Assembly: GCA_020091685.1 (NCBI GenBank)
Contig: CM034603.1
Coordinates: forward strand, 4,047,848 to 4,111,847
Direction of reading: 5' to 3'
Source of the DNA: Lutjanus erythropterus
Taxonomy: Eukaryota > Chordata > Actinopteri > Lutjaniformes > Lutjanidae
DNA length: 64,000 nucleotides
This document shows, piece after piece, positions 35,101 to 47,100 of this stretch. How positions within the stretch are numbered: the stretch's first letter is position 1; every line of letters begins with the position of its first letter. The position numbers were made by a program, and so were the translations under genes. Below the pieces are notes generated by a model. It saw nothing but the letters and a program-made list of their open reading frames with translations. It was not told where the DNA came from and searched no databases.

Positions 35101-38100
35101 TGAACTGGCTCTACTCTGAGCCCCTCCTGGATGTTTTAGCTCCTCACCCTGTCTTAAAGACTGAGCCCTGCAAAGGAAACTCATTTCAGCCGCTTGTGTC
35201 TGTCATCTCATTCTTTCTGCCGGTACCCAAAACTCATGACCATAGGTGATGGTTGGAACATAGATTGAGTGTTAAATCAAAAGCTTTTCCTCCTGGCTCA
35301 ACTCCTTCTTCACCACGGCAATCTGATACAATGCTCGCATTACTGCTGTCGCTGCACCGATTCACCTGTCAATCTCACGCCACATTTTACCTTCTCTCAT
35401 GAGCAAGACCCTGAGATACTCAAGAACTCCTTGGCTTTGACAGCTACTCACTCCCCACCACAGGAGAAATCTTGTGTTTTCCAGCAGGGAACTATGGCCT
35501 CAGACTCTCTCGTGAAACCAAAATTTTAATTTGTCCAATACTTTGGTTTGTGACAAAATACCTGTTTGAGTTTTTTTTTTCTCATACAGCTGCTAAAATG
35601 ATGTTTTTACTAATGCCTAAATGGTGCCAGAACTGATACTAAAAAAAAAAAAAAAAAATAGAAGACGCACAAAATGATGGTGGACATGCTTAAAAAATGG
35701 CTGTTTTAATTGCTAAGGCATATTTGGACTTGAAATGTAACTATTTACAGTTTAAGGCTTAGTTTAATATGTACATAAATACAAAACACATTACAAATTC
35801 ACATAATGTATAAAACTTAACTTCTGCAACAGTAAGGTACAGTGCTCATTACAGCAAAATAAAATTAACTCAGCATTTCTTTGTATTCAACAAACTCCAA
35901 CTTCAACTTTTGTGCAGAAATATGATCTTATTTTCTAACCTGAAGAAAGGCTGCTGTCATCATCATTAGTGGTTTTGACATTATAGATTTAAATGTCAAT
36001 CATTATAACATGTCCCGTCTAGTGTTTTATATCTATGCCCCATATCTGGGGCCAGGGATGCCCACACTGCCAGCTGATGTGCTTGGCATGGGGTCACAGA
36101 AGCATTCAAGCACAGTGGATCCCTCTGCTTTCAAGTGTATCCACAGCATCGCCAGATGCTTCCCCCCTTCACACACACTTGATTTTAAACATTTGTTGGA
36201 TGTCTTGCCCGCTGCTGGAATCATTTCAAGTGAAATCCAGCCACACTTTTGACTGCTTGGCTCGACATTTTAACCATGTTTGCGGTAGCCGTGAGTGAAC
36301 AAAAGGCTACTTGCTGCCAGAGCCATGCAGAGTGAGTGTTGCCATAATGTCACCTAGTCACCTTGGTGATCCATCTGTTATGTCTGCACAGGGCAACTTT
36401 TTTTCAATCGACAGCTCAGGATTGTGGCACTGAAATGAGGCACCGTAATCTGCGCTGGGATTCAGCCTGGTAGGTATCGGTTGTATAAGAACTGGTGCCA
36501 TATTGGCGTGTCACATGAAGCCAAAATTAGGGGTTGTCAAGGACAAAACAATCTATTCAAAGGCAAATTATATGGGACAGGAGGTTTAACGTCCCAGTCT
36601 AAAATACAGCCCTGATTTCCCACAATGCCTTGTGCAGGACTGTTAAGTTTGGTAGTTTATGTTACATAATGCAAATGTTACTTTCTGTTAGTGTTTGTGT
36701 TCAGCACATGGTGGTTTATGTTGGCAGGTATGATTTTAGTGCTGGCTTGTACTCAGGTGGTTTTCTGAGTGTTTGTCACTTATGTTAAATGTCTTTAAGG
36801 GACTGATGTTGCTCTGAGTTTCTTCCTGGCTCTAATTCTGTGCTCGTGCTACAATATTTTATTTGGTGACCCCCAGAAATTATCTCACAACTCCTTTGGA
36901 GGCCCTGAACCGCCGGCTGAGAACCACTGCTCTGGACTTTCCAAGTGTTATCAGCCTGAATAGATTAAATTCTGATATTGAAATAAGTTATTTTGCAGGG
37001 TTGTGATTCTCAAAAATGTATCCACTATGTTGTAGCTGCTTCAATGCAAGTCTATGGGAAAAAGTCTGTTTAGACTGCAGTGCATCAGGTGACGTTGTCA
37101 TTACACAGTTTGGCCACTATGTCAGGACCTGGTGTACTTCCTGGTGGTTAGCTCACAGGGCTGCTAGCATGGCTCTAGACTCTTAGTCTTGTTATGAAAT
37201 TGCCAGACTAAATTTGCATCTTTGCTTTGTTAGACTCAGAATTACTGACTGTTAAATATTTGGTGTTGTCACCCTGTCAATAGGTGAGAACTGGTAAATG
37301 TGTACTTCTGTTGTTCATGAAAAACTCCCAGCAGCCTTTGTGGGTAAATCCTGGCTTACATGCTGTGGAAAAAGAGTTTCACAGTCAATGACAGGTCTTT
37401 ACATAACTCTTGCAGTCAGAAATGTGGGCGCCTCGGGTGAAAAGACACATCATGTAGTTGATAATTTGATCAGCAGGGAAGGAAGACACGATGCAGCCTC
37501 CAACTCCACAAACAGCCACGTTTAGGCAACATCCATCATTTTTCAATTTGTAATCTTGCCAGTTCAGAGCAATAAAGTGAACATGACATTCTGTCATGAC
37601 GCATCTGTGAAGAGGTCTGGGGAAGATTTTGGTTATAATCAAGAAATCATCTGCTTTAAAAGTCATGTTAGAGCTGCACCTCCTTTTTTTAAATATATTT
37701 GCATATTTAAAAGTATTCATAACCCAAAGATATTCAGTTTACAATAATATACAACATCCTTTGATTAGGTGCTTATTTGAGGTGCAGGAACCAGAAACTG
37801 TTTGTCATTCCTGCTTCTTAATATACTTTAAAAATGAATATGTTAAAGAAGGTTGTTGATTAATTTCCTGATGATGGACTAATTAATTCATCTTTTCAAC
37901 TCTACCAGTTGTATCAAAGTTCAGATAAAATACTTTTCAAGGGCAGACGTGACATTACTTTGCAGCATGTAAAGCAACAAATTAATAACTTTGCATTATT
38001 GCCTAAAGGTTGTCGCACAAGGTTGTTGAGATGATGTAGTAATTAACTGTAGAAGGACAAATTATTATAGGATAAACTGTGAAATGGCAAGTGTGTTTGT

Positions 38101-41100
38101 ACAATCCTGTCACAGTGAGTTTGTGGAGAAACATGAACATGCAAATGTAATCTTCCATCCATCAAACCACAAAAAGCTGAACAGAGCTGATATCATGCTG
38201 TGTTGCAAAACAACAGCATGTTACAGTAAATGGTCTAACAGTATTTTATACTTATTAGTATTAATCTTGAAGGCTACTTTATATTTACAGTGGGCACTTC
38301 ACAATAAAAGACCTAATGTTGATTGCCACTTGGATTGCTTTTAACAAATGTGCGTTCTTCTTTTCGACACATATTTATCTAAATTAAGGCCATAAAAGTT
38401 TTTAAATTTACAATTTAAGTTGAGCATCTCTGGGTCATTCACTTCTCTGATCAGTACAGGACAGCGCTAGTTTCTTTAAGCTTGTATTGTATTTCAAGTT
38501 TAGTGAAAACAGTATTATCTAGTTTACACACCACCTTGAATTATCTGAGAAAATAGCACTAGCTTGAAACAAAAAAAAAAACATTTAAGTGCATTAAATG
38601 TCATCTTTGCATGAATTTGATGACTTTGTTGTGTTTTTACTGGTGTTAGAGTAGAGTAGAGTTGGGTACTGTTTGAAAAAAAAAATGATACCAGTACCAA
38701 CACCAGTACCCTTAAAGTGATATTGATACCAGTGGAGTGCTTCATTCAATACCTTTTTTCAAAGGTTCTTCCTCATGAAGAACATTTGTGGTGATTGGCT
38801 GCAAGCACAACTATTTAAATAGTCATTATTTGTTAGATCTGGGTTGCAGGTATTGTTTGACTGGAGAAGTTTTGATACTACTTGGTACTGGGTTATTTCA
38901 GTCAATACCCAGCCCTCGTACTAAGGGTTTTGTTTTCCTTGACATCAAATGTGAAATTTATCCACATCTGTTCTTCTCTTTCTCTCAAACATTGATATTT
39001 CTATACAGTTTACGAGACCAGTACTGTCCAACTATGTGCATAACCTCATCAGTTCTGATTGGATCTCCCGCCCTAACATTTTCGGCTCGTTGTTCTTGTT
39101 TGATGAAAGTGTCAGTAGACAATTTTAAGACATAATATTGCAAATAATATTCTATGAGCACTGTTGTTTACCTGATATGACTTTATTACAGAAAAGGTCA
39201 ATGATTTGTTTAATTTCTTCTACATGCGTATATTCTCCAACATTGAAAATTACAATCAATTGATATTTAAATACTTTTCTTTTCAAAACTACAGGAGCCA
39301 AAATATCTCCTGCTTTACTGAAAAGTCCATTCTTAATGTGCATGTTTCAAGTCTCCACATCACACTTGTGTTAGCTGGACCATCCTGGATCCAAACTAGG
39401 TGTAATGTCATAAAATCCTGCTGTTATGTTCACAAGTTCAACTGAGATTTAAGGCAAACACTGAGAAACTTTCCTCCTTTAGGAAATGAATGTGACAGCA
39501 GCGGCGTGTGGCTCTGCTCTCTGTATACATCATTCTGCACAGTGAAAGAACAAAAAGTAACACACATTGTTTTCTGGAGGGGGGCTTTAACACAGCTCTG
39601 ACATGACTGTAGGAAAGCAGTCAGTTAATCCTATGTATTTTAACTGTAAAGCCTTGTGAAATGTCTGACTTTTGCACCTTCAGTGATAGAATAAAAAAGA
39701 CACTGCACCTATTTGGCTCTGACACTGGGACAGCTGAGATGACTGGGCTGAATGCAACACAAACACCAAACTGCAACAAAAACATATGCCGTCAGAATAG
39801 TTTTGAATTAGGATTACTTTACATATGATATGTAGGCAGCTTTATTTTTGTATAACTAAATAAAACAATTGCATCTCTGAGAAGGGCTGCACAATTAAAA
39901 TTGAATTAAAAGTGCAATATCCAAATTGCAGAACCAGAGCTAAATTGAAAAGTTTTTGAAAATGGAAAAATGTGTGTGAAAACAGCATTATAATGAAGTA
40001 CTGTAGTGCTGTAGTATAGATGCCCTGGCCTAAAACTCTTGTTTGTTTAGTGCAGACCTCAATAAATGTCATGTCATCCACAATTTTAATCGTTGTTTTT
40101 CAGTGAACATGAAAATTGTAATGCAAAACTGATCATTTCCACTGATCATTTTACATATTGCAGTCGCAATTTCAGTCAAAACCCTGTTCCTGAGTGAGTG
40201 TTTTATTTTTATTTTACTCTGCACTAATACGATGGCCTGGTTTGCTTTTGACAAATGGCTCAGACATGTGAGCGTTCAGTAGTTTTCATACCTTCATACC
40301 TTCCTGATGGTATATGATGGTATTTGCGTGAAAAAACAAAGCTGGTAATAGAAGTCATTGTAGCGTAAATGACATTTTTTAGCTTACAGTGCTGTATGTC
40401 TAATATGCAATTAGCCTTCTTTGACAAGTCTTGCTACCAATATTTATTCATATTATGACAAATAAACACCTTTTATAAGTAGCTTAGTTAGCTATTCACA
40501 GCTTCTGTTTGCAGACAACTATCACTGAATAACTTTGATACTGAAGAAAACTTAAACCACAATGATTCTCTGGCAAATTAAGGAGTTATAAAGTTTGTTT
40601 TATCTCTGTTCTGTATGTGCATTTATGGACACTGCATCACTCTGTGGCAGCAGGTTAAAAAAGAAAGTTTGTCCACTAAAACTGGAAGTCTTTACTTTTT
40701 AGACAAAGTGTTTTAAAATATACTGCTTATACTATTTATATATTAACATATTTAGCAGAACCACAGCTGGAATTTTTACAGTAACAATATTTGTAAAGTT
40801 GCAACATTTAATAAATTGATCATTTATCCACTATTTGGATAATCAATTAATCATTTTGAGTCTTTTAAAATAATGTCCATATTTTGTCATATGCAGCTTC
40901 TCAAATGTGAATGTTTTCTGGTTTCTTTAGTCACAATAAACCGAATATCTTTTGGGTTGTGGACAAAATGTTTTATTATTATTGTAGACTCTTGGATGGG
41001 AGTATCACTGGGGTTATATCTGTGATAGGCTGAAATCGATCGATAATATTGGTTGACTGATATATTGTTTGAGTCAGATGTCCCCACAGACACCCAGTTT

Positions 41101-44100
41101 ATAATACTGCAATATATAACTGTTGCAATACTTAGGCCAGTTCACCCCAAAATTTAAATTTATTATCTGTTCACCCTCATTCCAACTGAGGGTCAGGTTT
41201 GTTCGTTAGTCTGCAAAGTTTCACAGGAAAACAGACTTGCAGAATCTCACCAGCAGTGTAAGTGAATGGTGACCAGTGTTCAAACCTAACAAAACAACAG
41301 AATAAAAACATAAAATGCCTGAATTTTCACTGGAGATCCTCAGCTTAGAGCCACATTTGTGTGTACATGCACACTGTCTGAACTGTGTGTGTGTGTTGTG
41401 ATGGTGTGCAAACGGCATGTTGGGACTTTAGTGACCATCGTTGGGAGATTCTGTAACACTGTTTCCTGTGAAGCTCAGCAGTTTTTGCAGACTAACAAAA
41501 TAAACCACCCTCAATCAGGATGCAGGTGAGTAGATAATGAGCTGGTAATAGAAGTCATTGTAGTGTAAATGACAATTGTTTAGCTTACAGTGCTGTATGT
41601 CTAACATGCAGTTAGCCTTCTTGGACCAGTCTTGCTGGGTTTAAATATGTATATAGAATAATGAATGGATAGGAAATAGCGGCCTTATTCTGTAAATTCT
41701 TACCAAAGGACCCAATGACACTTGTTGCTATGGAAACCATCCCATCATTTGGGTGAGCGAAGGTGATTTACAGGTGTATCATGTGGCAGATAAACTGCTT
41801 TTGTAGCTGGAAGAAGTCATCTCAAAATCACATTATATGGGGTAATATTTTCATGATCATATATTTGTATTTATATTTAATTAGCTGTTAGGGTTATAGA
41901 GGAAGTGATGAGCCAAGTATTTCTTTTCTACCTACAAATAATTCTTCTATTAGCTAAGTTCCACATTTGAAAATCATACCTTTCTAAAGACCCTTCATAC
42001 AATAATACATTGATTCCACCTAAGCCTTTTGTTCAATATTCTAGTATGTACCCTTTTATTTGTTCACTCCAAACTCCACAGATAGTGAGTGGGTAGAATG
42101 TCTGAAGCCCTGTCTCCTGGTACTATTGATTGTTAAAAAAAAAAAAAAAAAAACTTTTCTATGAGTCTGGTTTTCAAATATTTCTTTTAAACTCACATGC
42201 TGCTCAAATGATGTCCTTGTCAGAATTTACCAAGTCTCTTGTCACCAACATTTGCCCGCATTTATTTGATACTGATGCTTTACAGCTGCACTGGTGTGGA
42301 TGGTGAATATGTACTGTAACACAGTGCTCATGGAGTATTAACATTTGCTCTGAGAATGTTTGGCCTTGTATAGAGCGGTTTGACTTCTAACCTTTTTCTA
42401 TTCAGTTTGTTTTTAAAATCCTTGTGTGCATGTGCTTCTCATACCTGAATGCTATATAGAAGTAGAGAGGTGTGTCATTCCTGTTGTGTCATTGTCAGTC
42501 CCTGTGTGTCAGATGTGGCTGCTGTATCCCTGCTTGCTGTAGAGCCACAGACTTCAGGTGATGTAGTATAAAAGAGCGAGGAGGTTGTGTGGATGGAGGG
42601 TCAAACAAACACAGGACTTTAACTCAGGAGACAAGTGTTCATGTATCATGTTAAAAGCAATGGTCAAAGTGGGGCTGGGAAATATAGATATATAGACATA
42701 TCAATATCGTGACATGACACTATGTCATCTATGTTGGATATTGTTATAACACGATATGTCACAAGTGTTGTCTTATCCTGATTTTAAAGGCTGTCATGTC
42801 ACTTTCTGAACTTACCAGACTGTTCTCACTGTTTTATTATTGGTCTTTATACACTTAGTCAGCAGCCTATGTCCACATCACTGCTGATTATTTAAAATCT
42901 AAATTGTGTTAATATTTTGCAAAAATACCAGTAGTCATCCCTACAATTTTGTTGTAATATCAATCAATGTATTTTGTTAAAATGTTGTGTTATAGAATAC
43001 TCTAAATAAGGTCACAATAACTGAGTTTTGGGTTTATAAACTATTCTTTTACTGACATTCTTAATTGTGAGTGGTCATGATGTGTTTGTGTGTCTCCGAC
43101 AAAGGACATTGAATGGCTGGCTCCATCTTGTTGTGTTTGATGGGCCACGATGGAAATAAGTCTCAGACTTAACCATGTTATTCTGACAGTGTCACATACA
43201 CTGCTGCTTCTTTTACTGTTGTATTTGATCCTTGGTCAAATAAACTAAACTAAACTAAATATTTGATTTTGTCCACATCTCCCAGCCCAACTTTATATAC
43301 TGTTGGACTGTTTATTCCACAACAGTGTATCATATTCTATGAGATCATTACTATTTCAGAATTTACGGTATGTTACAACATATATATTGTATATTGCAGA
43401 ATCACCTAAAAATATCAAGATATTATTTATAAGCCATATCAGACCTAACTCCAGACTTTTTCACCTTAACTAATGTATGTATGTAAATTATGTTACATTA
43501 AAAGCCATAACCTGAGCTTCTTTAGTGGTAGTTAACTAATACTTTGTTACCTGTGTTTTACTGTATTCACACCTTTCCTTTCAAAAGAGGTTTCTAGCCT
43601 TTGCTAGTACCAGTGTCTAGTATGGCTGTTTATTGGCAAGAATCTGCTGATGCGATATGTATCATGATGCAGGGTTATGATTCCATATATTGTGATAACA
43701 AAGCAAGATGATATACAGTATTGCTATTTTTAGTCTAATTTAAGAGACTGACATTCTATAAGAACAAACCACTACATTTATAACATCTGAGTTGAAAAAG
43801 ATAGATGGTTGATGACACTGTTATCTAGCAGTTGGGGGTTTAAACACAAGACAAAATGAACCACTGCCATGAATTTTTACATGTTTCATGATATTATAGT
43901 GTTTTGAGACTCGATACAGTATCATAAAATATAATATTGTGATACTTGATATTTTCAATATTTTATTACACACTACCATGTCTCGAGACCTAGAGCTAAG
44001 TACAAAACCTCCAAACTCCAAGGTCAAAAACTGATTGATCGTTGAATGTCACATGAGATTTGTACTCTTTTTTTATTTGACACAATCTGAATTAGAATAA

Positions 44101-47100
44101 ATTGTAAATTACATTTTTTTATTTTCTTTTTAATAAAAAAAGTTTAAATCTTATTAGTACTAAAGTAATAAAAAGTCATGTTTTATTGAACTTGGGTGTC
44201 ACACCAGCATAACTATCATCAGATTTTGAAACAGTACCCAACCCTTGCATTTCCTTGTCAAAATGTGATTTTTGAAGAATTAACTTAATCATTCTTTTGT
44301 GTGTCTCTCTTGCAGCTCCTATCCTGGCCTCCTCTGTTGTCAGTCTTTATTTCTTGGAGCTGACGGATATTTTCCAGCCGGTGCATTCTGGGTACAGTTG
44401 TAATGACCGCAGTCTGTCTCTGCCTACATCCTGCCCAGGCAGGAAGTCTGCCCACTGCCTCTGCTCTTCAGCTTGGCGTTTGCTGCTCCCACCGCCACTG
44501 TAAGTGAAGCTCCACCTCTGCTGTGTCCACACAGGACCTCACAGTAATGTCTGCATGTGGCTAACACACTGACTGGTGTCAGGAACTGTGATCAAATACT
44601 GTGTTACTGTACTTCAATTTTAAAGTACCTCCACTTGAGTATTTATTTTTCTGACAACTTTTAACTTACTCTCGACATTTTAACACAAATATTTGTACTT
44701 TCTACTCCTTACATTTTCAAAGAGGAGGAGTTCCACCTAAAGAGGAGGAAAAATAATAAAAAAAAGATGATTCCTTGGTGTGTGTATCAGTGTGTATCAC
44801 GCATGACAGATGCAAAAAGACAAAAGTGACATAAAAGACAAAGATGTTATAAGTAGATGAAAAGTATATGACAAGACAAAAATGCACATAAGATGTAATA
44901 AGACAAAACAACATAACAAAACAAAACAACCTAAAAACACAAAAACAACATAAGATGAAAATGATATAATGAGAAAATGATGTTAGAAATGAAAACAATG
45001 TAACAAGATGAAAAAGACAGAAGACAAAAACGATGTAAAAGACATAATGAGACAGAAATGGTGTAAAGACATAAGCAGATGAAGATGTGCAAAAGCGTAA
45101 TAAGACAAAAACAACATAAGATGAAAACGATGTAAAGATGAAAAACACATAACAAGGCGGAAAACAACGTAAAAGACATAATAAGACAGAAATGGTGTAA
45201 AAACACAACTAGATGAAGACACGCAAAAGAAACGTAATAAGAGCGAAAATGATGTAACAAAATGAAAGCAACCTAACAAGACACACACACAAAAAGATGT
45301 AACAGAATGTAACAAGACGAAATAGATGTAAAGGACATAAGACAAAAATGCACAAATGATGTAATAAGACAAAACCACACAGCAAGATGAAAACAACGTA
45401 AGGCGTGGCGACAAAATTATGTAAAAGATGTAACAGTGAAAAATGATATAACAAGATGAAAAAATATAAAGCGAAAATGACATAAAAGATATAATATGAC
45501 AGAAATGGTGTAAAGCAACCAGATGAAGACACACAAGAATAATAATAATAATAATAATAGGACAAAAATTGCGTAACAGGACAAAAATGTTATAACAAAA
45601 TGAAAGCAATATAACAAGATGAAAGCAACATAAGACAAAAGATGTAACAGGATGTAACAAGACAGAATGGATGTGAAAGACATAACAAGATTGAAATAGT
45701 GTAAAAGACAATCAGATAAAAGTTGAGGTTCACTTAGCTTCAGAGGACTTTTTACTTTGATACTTTGAGTACATGTCAGAACCTTTTCTTTTCACTTTTA
45801 CTGCAGTAAAGAAGTTGATTTTGTTCTTCTACTTTTACCAGAGTCTTTTTACATAAGTATCTGCCCTTCTTGAATAAAGAATGTATGTACCTTTGCCACC
45901 TCTGTACAGGAGTGACCCAGCTACTGTCCACACTGAGGACAAGGTCTGTCTCTAGTGTTACTCTGTTACCATGAATAAACCAGGTGAACAGCAGTAGTAA
46001 GTGCTGTTCGCTGGCTTAAAATGTAGACAAATGTAGGCAGTAAATGGTTTTGAATGGGAAAGCCAACTTCCCACAGGCAGAAGTGGTCTCCTACACGTTG
46101 CATTTTTGAAAATGTGCCCATAATGCAGTGGGAGAGTCTGACCACACTCAGTAGAGTACAAGAGAAAGCACTAAGCTGTTTCCATGCAACACTAATGTTG
46201 GATGGGAATAAGCCAACCATTTTAACCACGCTGACTAGAATCCTTTTCAACTAACAGCCATTTGTTGAGTGAAATTGCCTCGTGCAGCTCTCAGTAAGAA
46301 CTTCCTTTCTATTTTCAGTTCACTTTAAAGAGGCTGGTGTGGTTGGTAACAAATCAGCACAACCATGAAGCGCTTCACATTCCCAGCTTAAAATGTATTC
46401 TTTAACATTTCTCCGACTTCACAGAGTTCCTACAATCTGGTCTTCAATTCTTGCTCATCATGTAAACTTTTCCTTCAGAGTTTTTTTTTTTAGAAAATGT
46501 CTTAGCAAAAGTTGCTAATGGTTAATACACCCAACCAATGCTGTTTTTAGATCTTTAGCATCTTTAGCGTGAAGGAAATCGTGTGAGCTGGTTAACTTGT
46601 CAGTTGAAGAAGTTTCAAGAGACCTTGATGTACTCGCAAGCATCTATTGAAGTTTGATAGAGAGAACAGAGCAGCAAAACAAGTGAGTCACTGTGTAAAT
46701 GCCGCCAGTTCTAAACATGTCCTTTTTGTTGAGGAGTATTTAACTCAGTGTTGGAAATTATGCCTTTCATAAAGCCGTTGGTATGTCACGTCTCGCCTTT
46801 TATTCCAATCCTGCGTCAGTCGGTTTATTCTAAAGGTAAAGCACACACATAATCCCTCTTGGTCTTCTGCGAGATGGAACATCTAACATGACATGTTCCA
46901 GTCTTTACTCTACAACATTCATCTGGTGAGTTTGATGCTCTTGAGGGCTTCTCCATGTAAAAAGGAGGAATCTGGCTGCAAAAGTCCTGTTTCTCTAATT
47001 TCTCAGTTCCTTATGAAAACTGTCTGAACTAAAAGCTCTAATATGTAACATTTCTCTATAACTGTCTAAAATCATGAGAACTATATTATATATTTTGCTG

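Larger units (their letters stand above)
20119..44315 (+). other. plppr4: plppr4 intron 1 (24.2 kb)
   Basis: Bounded by GTGAAG and CTCTCTTGCAG. Filled with dispersed repeats, itemised separately. No additional exon of plppr4 or another gene was recognised; frames inside show no family resemblance except a LINE scrap at about 21,040. Confidence 0.7.

Noticed and set aside
44432-44503. Alternative frame at the end of exon 2 ([14 protein letters not shown]...) as a real variant C-terminus
   Set aside because: The +1-shifted frame gives clear family homology up to the donor, so the open frame seen is the product of a missing base.
44717-45711. Long minus-strand open frames (up to 242 codons) rich in Phe, Cys, Leu, Val and Ser
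   Set aside because: They are translations of an irregular minisatellite; overlapping frames all stay open and have repeat-like composition.
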